DNA of 64,000 nt from Diphasiastrum complanatum. Taxonomy: Eukaryota > Streptophyta > Lycopodiopsida > Lycopodiales > Lycopodiaceae. The DNA lies in NCBI GenBank assembly GCA_029204225.1, contig CM055111.1, positions 24,361,874 through 24,425,873 on the forward strand. Direction: 5' to 3'. This document shows, one piece after another, positions 44,346-56,616 of the stretch. Below the pieces are notes generated by a model that was not told the DNA's origin, did no database searches, and worked only from the letters and a program-made list of their open reading frames with translations. Position 1 is the stretch's first letter. Each line of letters begins with the position of its first letter. Both the position numbers and the translations under genes were made by a program.

Positions 44346-45794
44346 AGTTGGAGTACCACGAATTTTGGCTCTCCTATATATGTACATATCATTCTCATTC
44401 ATATCTGATGATGAATCAAGCTTTGATAATGTCATAATGTCAAAATTGGATCTCATACTATTTTGCTTGTTTTGATATTCTCTCTCTAGCTCGAGCAGAA
44501 GGCATTCTCCATATATTACTTTGGTTATGTATTCTCTCTATTTGTGAGGAATTAGTTTTGCTTTGATCTATAGCATTCTAGATTGTTCTCTAGTCTCAAA
44601 TTTGTTGGTAGATTGTAGGATTGCTCTACAGGTGATCTGTGTGCCACCACAAAGCATGGTCAAGATCATTCACACATTTGATGTGGTTTCCCACACATGT
44701 GAAGTTGCTGGATTTCTCACATGGTATCAGAGCCATACCATGCTTTGAATGCTACTAACATCAGATGTATGAAGATTTTTCTGTCAATTCAAGCTAGTTT
44801 AGCAGTGGTTTGCTATCTTTTCTTGAACAGATTTTTGGTAAATGAGGTTAGGGCTGATATTCTCAGTCCAGAACAGAGGATGTATGGAATTCTGACTTTT
44901 CACACGTGTGAAAACCAGAATACATCATTTGACTCTATCTCCTCTATGTTAGATCCAAAGGTATCGACATTATAGCTTGTTGGAAAGCTAGAAGAGTCCT
45001 CTTTCCAATGCAATTGGTTTTAGTTCATTCTGATGTTCCTAGTAGGATTTATAACCTCTCAAAGAGGGTAGGGAGAGACTCAAAACTCGAGTGGACACTT
45101 TTTGATTTGAATATATTGCATGCATGATTCTTCATTCACAGTTTTGGTACTCAATCTGAGATAGAATTGGGTAAGACAAATTTCTGTTGTCATAGACACA
45201 TCATTTCACACAAAGTGTTGTGTTTTGAGTTGAATGTGTGTTTCTAGAGTGTTTTCATTCATTTGAAACTCGTGGGAAATGACATCATAATTGTAAGTGC
45301 TTCATCAGTAGATAGAGGCTAGATCCAAATTCAAGTTGATTGGTTCTTTGTAGTGAAATAGGTCTCACATATTCTGTTGCATGATTTCAATAGGTTGGAT
45401 CAACTTTGCATGTTAGATTCTAGATTGAAAGAGAAGCAACAACTCAATTCCATTTTGTTGTCCAATATACAAGACTCTTTACATTCATGGCATTTGTAGG
45501 AGATTTTCTCTTTGAAGCTAATGAGAGACTAGATACCTTCAATTATTCATTTTGGAAGGATAGGATAGAAACCTTCTTCATTCTTTATGGAGTAATGGAA
45601 ATTGTATCAGAAATTGAAGTTGAACCTGAAGATTATGATAAGACTCGGAGATTCAAGAAGAGAGTAAGAACTGTTCTTCATATCATCAAATTGAACATCT
45701 CTGATGAGATGTTGAGAGAAATAAGTTCATGCACCTCAGCCAAGGAGACTTGGGAAACTCTTAAGTCCATTCATGAAGCAAAGATCAGGTCAAG
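44346..45794 (+). mobile_element. Copia element I3 (LTR, primer site, leader, gag N-terminal part), broken
   Basis: Inverted copy of I2. The LTR ends CTCACA at 44721. TATA-like CTATATATGTAC lies near 44375. The primer site TGGTATCAGAGCC is at 44722-44734. The leader carries the TTTTCACACGTGTGAAAA palindrome at 44897-44914. Gag starts MAFVGDFLFEANERLDTFNY at 45487 and runs to the join with an H LTR near 45795. No pol of I is present. Confidence 0.85.
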
Positions 45795-45966
45795 AGGGAG
45801 GAGCAAGAACAGTTTTATTCTCTTTATTCTTTTTATTTGAATCTTATTCTATTCGTTCAAATTCTTTTTGAATCTTATTTGACCTATCTTTCACACACCT
45901 CTTTCCAACATGGTATCAGAACGTTGATTCTTCAAGGCCTAATACTATATCAGAGCTTGTGGCCTT
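45795..45966 (+). mobile_element. H3: LTR and primer site remnant of copia H
   Basis: The LTR end CACACACCTCTTTCCAACA is followed by TGGTATCAGAAC near 45910, as in H1 and H2 but inverted. The element stops about 50 bases later, where the inverted arm joins M-flanking sequence. Confidence 0.75.
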
Positions 45967-46119
45967 TTAAGTCAATTATTTCTAAGCTTTCATCTAATAA
46001 ATCTCAAATTGAAAACTATACAAAATGTTATGCTATATTGATGTTAGTTACTGGTCAAGTATGTGATAAACACAAAACTACGAACTTGTCTTAGAGTACA
46101 CAAAGTTAACTCAACTTCT
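45967..46119. repeat. Inverted copy of 25306-25458
   Basis: Reverse complement of the flank to the right of the M LTR; it defines the outer part of the inverted duplication. It has no gene. Confidence 0.75.
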
Positions 46120-46659
46120 TGTCATGTGCCGAATCCCAATTTGATAGCAATAGCAATGAAGTAAAGCTAGAAGCAAAAAGATATCAAGACATTCATGATA
46201 ACATATCAATAGAAAGCTAGAAGCATGGAGATCACAATGAAATCACATTAGCAATGAAAGGAAGAGTACAATCAATGGAAATGGAGCATTGATTCATGTG
46301 GATAGGGCACATGAGACCTAGCAATGGAGATCCATATGGCTTACATTCACAAGGAAGCAAGAAGCTCTCACTTGCAAATGAGCCAAAAGATTCACAAATT
46401 GATGTCTCTTGCCTAGTTATAGACATTGCTCTCACTTAACTTAACTTAACTATCTTGAGGAACTTAACTTAACTATCTTGAGGGATAGTTAGCCATTGTT
46501 AAGTATTATTTAAACTACATTAGGCCCTTATTGGCCTATTAATTACTTTGAAGGGCCTAAAGAGGGAACCGCCTTGTTATTAAGGCTAATAGCTCCTTTT
46601 GGGCCTACAAAGCTATTATATTGCCTTGAAAAGCACTGATGTACTAAAAGTACATGACA
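46120..46659 (-). repeat. Inverted copy of the M LTR
   Basis: 540 bp, TGTCATGTGCC ... TACATGACA in plus reading. It is nearly identical to 24766-25305 and again adjoins the purine tract (CTCCCCCTACTT on the plus strand). Confidence 0.82.
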
Positions 46660-47033
46660 CTCCCCCTACTTAAACATTTTTGTCCTCAAAAATGAAGATG
46701 CTTGTCTGATCAGTTTGATCGCCTTGTTTAAGTAGTCATGATTGAGGATGTGTCATTCAAACATATTGCCCCCCAATCCAAAGCTGTCGAATTGAAATTA
46801 TTTTGTTGGCTTCAGACTGTAATCCTTGTTACCATGGAGAAAAAATGATGGTCGAAGAAGAGTTTGATGAACACCATATTGCTTGCTGGTAACCAATTTG
46901 TATGGAATGAATAAAATGTATTAGTGCAATATCCTCTTTTGACTACTTTCTCGATATCATACCAACTTGGATGCTTATCCAATTCCCTTGGATTCTTGGT
47001 TTTGTCTTGCATCTGGCTCTTCTATCGTAACTG
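46660..47033 (-). mobile_element. Internal 3' end of M, inverted copy
   Basis: It mirrors 24391-24765, including the KNPRELDKHPSWYDIEKVVKRGY peptide, and ends at TAACTG (47028-47033), the reverse complement of the D target site CAGTTA. Confidence 0.6.
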
Positions 47034-49912
47034 TGCAAAAAGTACAAAAAGGACCAAGAGTGGATCCTAATCTGATCCTCAAGAGGGATTGGATGTTAGA
47101 TTTACTTGATCTATCAATCTACATAAGATTAAATTCAATCTAGATCAATTCTAGACATAAAATCCAAACAAGAACAATCATTTATTGAAGGTAAATGTAC
47201 TTGCTGGTTTCACACGTGTGAAACCCTGTCAGGGTACGGACTCCAACCTGAAAATCAAGTAGACATTGATGGAACCTCAAAACAATCAAAACAAATGTAG
47301 ACAAATGGAGAGAATCACTCAAAATTGCTTCCAAAACCAAGATTGGTGTCTCACATTGATTATGGCCAAATGTGGCTCTATATATACAATAAGTGGGAGC
47401 TCGTGGTACTGATCATCCCTTTGATCCCACATGTGTGAAGGTGCTTTGTCATATGATGATTCATCATGCAAAACTGACACTTGGACAAAACCTTCTATTT
47501 TGAGCACTTTTGGTCCATTTTCCTTCTATATGGAGATCTACTCAAAAATCTTCTAGAAGTCAAAATTTGTCTACTTCAACTTATTCCACACATGTGAGCT
47601 GTCCTCTACACATGGGATGTGACACCTAACCAAAGGATGTGGCTCATGCAAGCAATAGATTGATGCCATGTGTCATATGTCTAGAAAACTAGTTTTTGGC
47701 CTTTTTAGCCACTAGAACTTGAATTAAATCATATGTACAACCTATATGATTATGGTACATGACAAGTACACTATTTCCACACGTAGGAATAGGCTCCACA
47801 CATGTGTGTTTATCTATATACAAGATTTTTGGCATCTACCAAGCTTATTTTTGCATTTTTCACACTCCTCCTCAAAAATCTAGCTTGGTAAATCTAGCTT
47901 GATGGAAAACATGATGATCTTGAACTGGACTCCATGGGTTGAATTGGTCTTTGCTAGTTCAAAAGGTGTGAAGATCAGCCAATGAGCTTGCTGTTGATCT
48001 GAAATCACCATATCCATGATAGTGCTTCTTGGATGTTGACATCTTTGATGAGCTTGAGAGCTTTGCACCATCCTAGCACCTCCAAAATTGATTCCTTCCA
48101 ATTTTCATGTAGATGCTTGACCTTGAGGCTTGCTCCTTCACATGAGATATGCTCCTCTTTCCCTTGAAATGTGAGCCACATGGGTTCAACCATGTATCTT
48201 GAGTTTCTTTTTGGAATCACAACTTGAGAAGGTCTCTCCTCCTCAATCCTTGGCACACTTGAACCTTGAGATGACTCCTTAAGATCATCTTCATGATGCT
48301 CCTTCTTGATGGAAATCCGAGACCTCCATGTCTCATAATGATCACAACAAGTATGACCATTCAATATGCACTTCCTATGATTATCAAGATTACTTATGCT
48401 AGAAACATAAGTCCAAAAATCACCACAACTTTGCATGATTTTTCCAATATTGAAATCAAAAGGTATTTCCATCTCAATAAGGCTAACTACTTCCTTATGG
48501 ATATAAGTGTCCACTTTGGATGCTTCACTTATTCTCATAAGAAGTTTACAACTTGCCAAACTTACAATTTTCATCTTTATGAATGAACACATCATTCATG
48601 ATCTCATTGAAACCAAAAGACCCTACATTATGAAGATATTTCCATTTCCTTGACTTCATAACTAATGTAAGCTTACAAGGAAAACATATTTTGCTATCTT
48701 TTAAGGCATTACACTCAACTAGCATTGCCTTAAGCCACCTTTGAGATACAAAAATCCCTTCAAAGCAAAATAGATCTTCATAAGTTGACAGGAGAGCATA
48801 AATGAAACTATTTTCATTTGGTGATTGATGCTCCTTATTCTTGATTGATTTCTCTTGGATCATAACAATAAGTTTGAACTTATCTAAAGTTCCAAGCAAA
48901 ATACTTTCCAAGGACATAGAATAAATCCAAGTTACTTTCATGAAAGTGACATCTATCTTTGCATCTTGAACCAAAAAATGCACTTCCAAATGAAAAATTT
49001 CAAAAGATTTGACATGTGTTGTGATGGACTCTTGAAGACAAATCTTGCAAGTCCTTGTGAGACTCCAAGCCTCATTCACCGTTCCACTAAGGAAACATCT
49101 TTCCTTGGACTTGTCCTTCTTGTATTTGCATTTTGAGCTTGAAGCTCTATACTTCCTTGATTTGGTTCTCCTTGGATGGATTGGTCTTCTTTTTGTAGCA
49201 TCTTGAGAAAAAATATCCTCCCTTGCCACAAAGGTTGCACTCATGATCCTTTCTTTCCTTCAATAGGATGCCACCTATTGATGCCATGTGAGTAAAAACT
49301 TGTGATATGATTCTACAAATGTAATTTGTGACTTTCAAGAGACTAGATTTGAACATCTTCAACAATCTAGAAGGATCTACAAAAGATCTAGCTCACAAAC
49401 CTAAGAATCAATCTTCACAGTAATGACTAGTCTTTTGGAAACTTTGTTTTGTTCACCAAGACAAAAGCACACAATCTTTGAATCAAATCACTAAAGAAAT
49501 CAGATCCAATCTCCTATTGGACTCATCAAATACCAATGACTCTTTCTTTTGAAAGTTGAAATGGATATGAAAAAGATTTGACACCTAGATTTTTCTTTTC
49601 ACTTGACTAGTTCTCTCAACACTTGAGATTCTTGAACAAAATATGGGTTTGTTTCAAAGACATAAAAATCAAACTTAATCACTTCTTTTGGACTCACTCT
49701 TGACCCAAATAATCTCACACTTGAGATTTAGAATGAATTTGATTTGATTTGACAACAAACTATACCACCAATTTTTCACAAAGCTTAAAACAATCTAGCC
49801 CTCTTCTTGTATTTCAATTGTTCTTGGGCTGCTTGAGGCTCTTCCTCAACTCCAAGAACAATGTAATAGAGTTCATGGATCACAAATAGTGATTCCATCC
49901 TCACTTTCTCAG
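47034..49912 (-). mobile_element. Element D2 (3' LTR and degenerate internal coding remnants), broken
   Basis: The LTR spans 47034-47864 (831 bp), the inverted match of the D1 3' LTR. Inner sequence matches D1 at 47865-47930 and 49515-49798. Between these two lies about 1.6 kb absent from D1, with very decayed copia coding traces on the minus strand. These include a zinc-knuckle-like CNLCGKGGYFFSRC near 49260 and an RT-start-like WLKAMLVECNALKDSK near 48720. There is also a hinge-like VVIPKRNSRYMVEPMWLTFQ near 48200. A gag N-terminal trace (KVRMESLFVIHEL) lies at 49912-49798. No 5' LTR is seen. D2 shows that D descends from a copia element; it has many breaks. Confidence 0.75.
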
Positions 49913-51060
49913 ATGGTAGCTTGGGATCGGATAGCCAGAGAGCCGAAGCTGCTTCCGAAGTTTTTTCCCTTTCCCCTCTCACTTTTAACCGCTCATCCTA
50001 TTCCGCTTTTAATTTTTTTGAAACATTCATTCCAACTTACCATGTTTCTTCATCTTCCCTCTCTCCACCACCTCCTAGCAGATTAATGGGCCCATCAAAA
50101 GGTCCAACTGACACGTACAAAGCCCTACGTGACGTGTTCCTTCAACAACTTCGCTCCTCTGGTGTGGCGTACAATTTGTTAGACCCACCTCCTCCTACAC
50201 CTGTCATTCATGCACCTCTCTCTCTAGATCACTCCATCCCTGACCTTCCAAAAGTTAACATTGACATCGGGGATGATGACGATTTCCTGGCAAATCCATT
50301 GGAGTCAAGAAGATTCTCGTCTAGACAAGACACGGGTGCAACTGAACCATCTATGAGTGAGCGGGCAAAAGAAAAGAATACAAGCACTAAGGCCTTGGAC
50401 GATTACCTGGCAAGGCCACCACAACAACGTAGGATAGCTTCTCCTACCAGGCCTAGGGGCAAGATGGCTGATACCAAAAAATCGGAGAAATTCAAAAGGA
50501 AATATTCTCCCAACATGAGGGAAGACAAAGAGGAGATAGATCAAAGCCAATACTCCACCAGGGCTGAGATCATTGTGGCACTGCAACCGCAACCTGAATG
50601 GTGGAGCAAGGTCTTAAAGGATAGCAGGCGGCTGCAAGAGTACCTGAGGGCACCGGCGAGGAAGCGAATTGATCCATTCTACATGCCGCTCAAACGAAGA
50701 AATCCATGGCCGGCAGAAAAGCCACGGGTTGAGTTAGTGAACTGGCCAATGATTCCGAGAATTTCAGACAGAATCTTCTCGGATGACCTAAGAATATAGT
50801 TGCTGGACTTCGGGCACAAATATAAGACCAGTGCCGATCTATGCATGCAAGAAGGTGCAGAATATTGTCGATCCATAGCCTTTCTAATGCAGCAAGAATA
50901 TTTTTGGGATCGTGGTTTGGATTCAGTCAAGATCAATCCCAACGTAGCCCTCCAGTCAGAGGAAGACCATGAGATGATGGCCCGACTATACTACAGAGCG
51001 GCCTTCATGTCATCACGATACGTCACCATGATAGAAGACTAGTAGGAGATGGGCTTCATC
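49913..51060 (+). mobile_element. Reading frame K, related to the 3' part of gypsy-type J, broken
   Basis: A frame of about 290 residues plus a following segment carries a proline- and acid-rich start, a basic middle, and then a domain with IVALQPQPEWWSKVLKDSRR, VELVNWPMIPRISDRI and MMARLYYRAAFMSSRYV. The same three landmarks in the same order lie at 58320-58855 in J, so K is a relative of that J domain. I recognise no known family, transmembrane segment or catalytic motif. The left edge abuts the gag trace of D2. K has a small number of breaks and no LTR or primer site at its left. Its 3' flank leads toward the LTR-like stretch at 51500. Confidence 0.6.
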
Positions 51061-51499
51061 GAAAAGATACGAGAGTACCTGGGGCCACTAAACTATGGAA
51101 GTAAGCTCCACTTCCAAGTGTTCGAAGCCCTGGGACGAAAGATGAGTGAGCGAAAACAGACGACAAGATGACTAGGCGAGTAGGACTCGCAAGAGGTTCT
51201 CAAGAGTGCTGGAATGTAGCGGCCATTGAGAGATCTTCATTTTTGAGAAACAGTTTTGCGGATAATAAGCACCTGGTTTTACAGAAGCGAATGAAGATCC
51301 ACGCTTTTCCAAGTGCCGAGCGGAATGACATCACATGTATTGCAATGGGTCCTACGACAGATTAGGGGTGGATAATGCTAGTGGATTCCAGAGAATCCCC
51401 AGATGCCGAGCCAAGCTGAAGACACATAATATCTCTCACCCATGACTGAGGAGGTCTCAGAATGAGGAGAGCAGAAGAAGCTAAGAGCCGAGCATGAGA
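51061..51499. other. Decayed 3' continuation of K, no clear gene
   Basis: The first 110 bases still read like K (FIEKIREYLGPLNYGSKLHF). After that I see only short frames and a purine-rich stretch near 51440-51500 that could be a decayed polypurine tract. Confidence 0.4.
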
Positions 51500-52472
51500 G
51501 CCGAGAATTACTAGCTAGGATGACAATTATTTTCTATGTGAGCCTACATGGTGTATCGTAGAGAAGGAACGACCATGTAGGAGCTAGTAATGTTGCCTAG
51601 GCAATGTAAATAAGTGTAGACCCCCTTAAATAATTTAGAGTGAGCCACCTTTTGATGGTGACCTCTAGTAGAAGGGCTTTTCCCACTTGTAGTCTCTAAA
51701 TTAGTGGAATTGCCACTTGGGCTCCACATGGGCATCCATCTTGCTTATTTAAGGGCCCCCCTCTCTTGTGAGGGAGCTTTGATTGTATTGTCAATTCCTC
51801 TTGAGTGAATAAAGAAGATCTTCCACGAGTTCTTGATAATTGTGAAGCTCCTTTTCATGGCAATCTTCTTGAGTGAAATTTCTATGAGCATGTTCTGATT
51901 TCCTTTGTGATTGTGGATTAATTAGATTTCTTGCTTACTTTCTTGCTTTGTGGAATGTAGATGTGGATTAACTTTCTTGTTTCTTGATTTTGTAGTTTCA
52001 GCATGCAAGTAAACTATAGAGGCTGAGATTATGGATCTGATTTGCATACTCTCTAACAATCTTGTCCTTGATTTTTCTTGGGTATTCCAAGAATCAAGAA
52101 ATGGGTGTTTCTTGATCCTTGGGCTGCTAGAAAGTTAGCTTTCTGTTTCTTGTTTTTTGTTGAGTAGCTTAATCTTTTTTTTTGCATTATTCCTTGATTT
52201 TCTAAGACAGTTTGGTAGATAGATTGTAAATTTGCTCCCTGTTTAGAATGTTGATCTATGCTGAGCTAGGATTGGTTGCATGGCTGGTAAATGCATGTAG
52301 CTGAGTGCACATATCCGTTTCTTCCCACTAACAGGCTGGGAACACACGTTGTAATCTGAGAAATACTTCTGTTTGAAAACTGTTCTAAACAGGAAGATTT
52401 AAGCGTAAAGAACTGTAACCATCGAAAGTAACAAAGAAGTAAGAAGAACAAAAAAGAATTGTGTTCAAGCAA
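51500..52472 (+). repeat. LTR-like non-coding sequence (possible 3' LTR of K)
   Basis: It has a TATA-like CTTATTTAAGGGC near 51743 and an AATAAA-type signal (GAGTGAATAAAGAAG) near 51803, followed by T-rich sequence. This promoter-then-polyadenylation layout is typical of plant LTRs. I cannot see TG/CA ends or a second copy, so it stays tentative. Confidence 0.35.
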
Positions 52473-53964
52473 GATGCACCTAGGATTGCAGATTGACAGA
52501 GATCTTGATGAAGGGAAGCTATATCTTAAGATACATCCAGAAAATCATTGTTGATTTTCAAATGATAGACTGCAAGGAGCTTATATGCCGATGGTAGCTG
52601 GAACAATTATGACCAAGCAAGATTGCCCACAAAATGTAGAAGAGCAGGAAGCCATGCATAACGTGCCCTACAGGAGGTTAATCGGATCACTCATGTGCTT
52701 GGCAGATAATACACGCCCTGACATCGCGTATGCAGTTTCCAAAATGAGCTAGTTTAATATCAATCTAGGCCCTACGCATTGGAAGATAGCCAAGAGAATT
52801 CTACCATACCTTCAATAGACGAAGGATTATGGGTTGTGTTTCTCTCAACATGAAGAATTCCAAATCCAATCCTACAACGATGCAAGCTGGGCATCCCTGA
52901 AAGATGATCGCAAGAGCATCTCAGGAGGATGCACAATAGCAGCCGGTGCAGCTATGATATGGATCAGCAGGAAGTAGACCGTAACTACGCAATCATCCTA
53001 CGAAGCAGAGTATGTTGTAGCAGCCAAGATGGCAAACGAGCTTACATGGCTCAAGCAGTTCCTTGACAGACTGGGAGAGAACTCCAAGCACTGATACTCT
53101 TCATGGATAACACCTCCGCCATTCATCTAATGAAGGATCCAGTATTTTATTCCAAGATGAGACACATTGCTATCAGATATCATCTGATAAGAGATCTGGT
53201 TGAGAAAGACAGGCGGAAGACTGAGTTTATTCCAATGAAGCAGATGGTGGCTGATATCTTCACAAAGCCTCTTGACAAAACAATTTTTGAGAAGCAGCGT
53301 GCAAGCTTAGAAATAAAAAAATACCAGCTTTGAGAGGGAGCTGAAGAAACTGAGAGTTTCTATCTTTCAAAGCCTTAGCATTTTTCCTTAGTTTTCATTT
53401 GCTGTTTTTTGCAACTGTGCATGCATTTTGAACTATGTTTCGCACAGTCTGTATTTTTGAACTGTTTTGTCGCACAATTTGCTTTCTGGGTCATGAGGAA
53501 AATTCATATCTAGGTCTCAAACACTTACAAAATAACTCTGACAATTTTTTCCGACATTGTCGCATTTTTTGCATTTTTGCAAAAAAGGCGACACTGTCTT
53601 TAAATGCCTTAGAAATGTTCTAAGGCCTACCCTTAAAGATGCGACACTAGCCTTAGAAATGTTTTTTGCCCTTAAGTCGGCCTTTCAGGAAAAAGCGACA
53701 CCTACCCTTAAAAATGCTTCTTGTCCTACTGTCATGGTTTTCGCCTACCCTTAAAAGGTACGCCTGCCCTTAGAACTGATTTCTGTCCTATCGTCTTTTT
53801 CGCCCTTCGAAAAGGAGCGGCACTAATGCCTTAAAACCATTTTAGGCTTATCTTCGGCCTTTTCGCCTTTTTGCGAGAAGGGTGACACTGAAAAAGCGAA
53901 GGTGCCCTTAAAATCCCGAAGGTGTCTTTTTGGCAAAAAGCAAAGGTACCCTTGAAAAAGCGAT
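52473..53964 (+). mobile_element. Copia element P, 3' end (end of RT, RNase H, 3' LTR part), broken
   Basis: The plus strand begins in the RT thumb region (MHLGLQIDRDLDEGKLYLKI) and continues with RRLIGSLMCLADNTRPDIAYAVSKM. RNase H segments follow: YNDASWASLKDDRKSISGG, SSYEAEYVVAAKMANELTWL, MDNTSAIHLMKDPVFY and MVADIFTKPLDKT. It ends near 53333, next to the purine tract GAGAGGGAG. The 3' LTR begins near 53340 (TGAAGAAACTGAG) and is cut at 53964 by the LTR of J. It has several breaks and is 5'-truncated. It is not close to B, E, F or H. Confidence 0.85.
53560..53960 (+). repeat. Degenerate repeats in the U3 of the P LTR
   Basis: Imperfect iterations of GCGACACT, CCCTTAAAAATGC and AAAAGCGAAGGTNCCCTT fill this stretch. 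Related words occur in the F LTR near 19520-19680. They are upstream of any promoter, which suggests enhancer-type repeats; that role is inference. Confidence 0.6.
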
Positions 53965-54762
53965 TGTTGGGGTATTCCCAACAAAGTGTAAATAAATAAA
54001 ATCATCCAATAAAATGTGTTGCGAGGGCATGACATCCTGCGTGTATAAGTCCATGGCCCAATGAGCAAAAAATAATAGACTTGGGCCCTTTGTAACTAAA
54101 ATAAAACCTGAGGCCCAAAGTCAATTCTAAACTTAGAGTTTACTTTTTAGAGTTGGTTCCAATTTTAGACTCACATGAATCTTGTGATTTCCAATGTACT
54201 TTTTGTGGACCCTTGGATCAAGTTGGGTCCAAGATGAATGGATAGGATCAATGTGAATATTAGCCAATAGGATTGAGGGGCAAGTGCCTTCCCCTTTTTA
54301 TAAAAAGGCACCATTTGTACACTATTTCCATGCTTAATAGAGAGGAGGAGACTCTACCATTTTGAGAGCTCAAGCATCCTCATTTGCTAATCAATCTCGC
54401 TTATGCTATTGTTGTGATTGCATGTTATTTTCATTTCCCATGCTTTTTGGTTATGCTAGTTAAGGTTTTTTCATAAGCAATGACATTGAGCATTTGAGCT
54501 AACCTCCATCTCATCTCTCTCTCTTTCTCTCTTCTCTTCTCTCTTCCTCTCCTTTTCTATCCCTTTCCTTCACCCAAATCATGATGAATATTAGTGTAGA
54601 GGAGTAGAGTTAAGGGAGAGTAGTGTTAGTGGTGAATAGAGTTAGGGAGGAAGTAGGAAACTAACTAAATTTAGCATCTATGCATAGTTAGGTACCTATC
54701 CAGTGATCTAACCCTTGTTGACAGGCGGGAGGGCTATACTACGTAAGATCTTCGACCCTACA
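53965..54762 (+). repeat. 5' LTR of J
   Basis: TGTTGGGGTATTCCCAACA at the start contains a small inverted repeat (GTTGGG/CCCAAC), and the end reads CGACCCTACA. TATA-like TTTTTATAAAAAGGC lies near 54297. A CT-rich run lies at 54517-54560. The primer site follows one base after the end. Confidence 0.85.
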
Positions 54763-54763
54763 G

Positions 54764-54778
54764 TGGCGCCGTTGCCGG
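54764..54778 (+). promoter_or_regulatory. Primer-binding site of J
   Basis: TGGCGCCGTTGCCGG directly after the LTR is the primer-site type known from Tat/Athila-lineage gypsy elements of plants. Confidence 0.85.
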
Positions 54779-55399
54779 AGATAGATTTCCACTAACTAGT
54801 TTAGCTGCATTTTAGTTATTTTCTTGTTTTTTAAAACAGTTTCAGGTAGATTTTTGGGAGTTTAGAGTTAGTTTTCTGTATTTTTTTTGTGTTTGGACTG
54901 TTCACAACTAGCGGAGGAGGTGTGAGAGGGTAGAGAAGGCTCTGAATAGCCTCTAAGGGCTTGAAATCCAAACCAACCAGTCAAAAAACCCAATAAACAC
55001 ATCAATCTGCATTTTGGAGGGAAAAAGAGCCTAAAATCTCATCAGATTTTTATATCTCCAGACCAGTGAGAATTAACCCTTGCATGACTGGCAGTAGCTC
55101 CAAGGTACTGTCCCAGACCTGCATAGAAGCCTACGAGAGTTAGTTCCAAACAGATTGTAAAAATCAGAGAAAAATCATAAAAAATTCAAAAAACCCTTGA
55201 AAAAATCCAAAAAAAATCAAATTCTTCATAAGAACTCTCGCAGAGCTCTCTGAAGTTCCATCTCAGTGAGACCAGGACACAGAGAAGCTTGCAAGAGCTA
55301 GTTTGATGTTTGCGAAGAAGCTGATGCTGTTTCCCATGTCCTTATTGGCAGTGACTCAAGATTGGTTTTTTTAACCTGTCAGAGCAAGAAAAATCCACC

Positions 55400-56520
55400 T
55401 GGGAAGCAGTTAAAGTGGCTCTCATTACGCGCTTTAAACCAAGAAAGTTTCTCGAAGACCCATTTCTCCTGCTGAGCAAGTTTAGGATGGGAAAACGAGA
55501 AAGGATCAGAGACTATATTGAATGAGTCAAACACCTACGATCCGAGTGCAGTGCAGCCCTAACTCTCGATCATGCGGTGATTATGTGGTTCCTAGCCGGA
55601 CTACCACGAAGCATCAGAAGAGAACTGAAACGATGGGAGCAGTACGCTACTCTGCAAAAAGCTATGGAAGATGCCATCAGGGAAGAGGATGAGAGATCTG
55701 ACGACGAATATCCATCCACCCACACCCCTACTCCCTCGATTGCATCATCATCATCAACCGCATATGCTCTATCCACAGAACTGTTGTAATAGCAAATGAC
55801 AAAATTACACAAATCGCAAATGGAGCAACTTACGGTGTAGTTTGACCAGAAACTGAAGGCCTTACAAGGAGCTGTAGTAGTAATGCCACATCAACCGGAA
55901 CCAAACCAGCTGTAGTATCCAAGATGGAAAAATGTATGGTGTTCAGTGTGCACGCAAAACCATACAGCGAACGAGTGTCCAGTCCTAAAGCAAAATCTGA
56001 GACTGACACATAGATTCTGCCATCTGTGCAATGCAATACACGATATGGCATTTTGCCCATTCATCCCCCGGATTGTTCAATAGAAGAGAAGTCCTTATCA
56101 GACTTCTTATCCCTACCATCAAGGGGCACCCAACGTGGCACCAAGGTATGGCACACCAAATCAACCATAACGTATGGCCTTACCTGCTCCACTAGAACTA
56201 GTCAATCAACAAGTGGCCCATGTAAACTTGACAACAGTGGAACCAGAGATGCAAATGCCATCTCAACCTGAGTAGCAGCAATGGTACGAACCGGATGAAC
56301 CATTTATGGATCCTTCCATAAATGAATATGTTGCGGCCTATGCAGCTCAAACTCAGTGTCAAGACGGAAGAAATTATGGCTGCTACGGATGCGACGAAGG
56401 ACACAAAATTGCGGAATGTCCCTACAAGAGACAATATACATCCTTCTGTTGAGAATGCGGATATGGGCACTGTTACAAGAATTGTCCATTTAAACTTGGA
56501 ACCAGTGCACCTCTTAACTT
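55400..56520 (+). pseudogene. J gag-like region with zinc knuckles (fossil)
   Basis: The part around 55430-55790 shows the gypsy gag pattern (ALITRFKPRKF-like, RDYIE, SECSAALTLDHAVIMWFLAG, LPRSIRRELKRW) ending in an acidic, serine-rich tail. Near 56375-56410 a CCHC knuckle reads CYGCDEGHKIAEC, and a second cysteine-rich segment (ECGYGHCYKNC) follows at about 56450-56490. In gypsy elements this protein forms the particle and binds the RNA. The region is broken. It is the only recognisable retroelement protein in J. Confidence 0.7.
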
Positions 56521-56616
56521 CATTGCAATACAGCAACCAGCAGTTCCAGCAGGGATGCCATCAGGTAGACACGAACTCCTGTGTTAGCTGTTATGTGAGC
56601 GCAGAAGAGAAAGGAA

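Noticed and set aside
54517-54560. A polypyrimidine regulatory element in the J LTR
   Set aside because: The CT run is also in the second LTR (59587-59640), but low-complexity CT tracts are common in plant DNA and nothing ties this one to a function.
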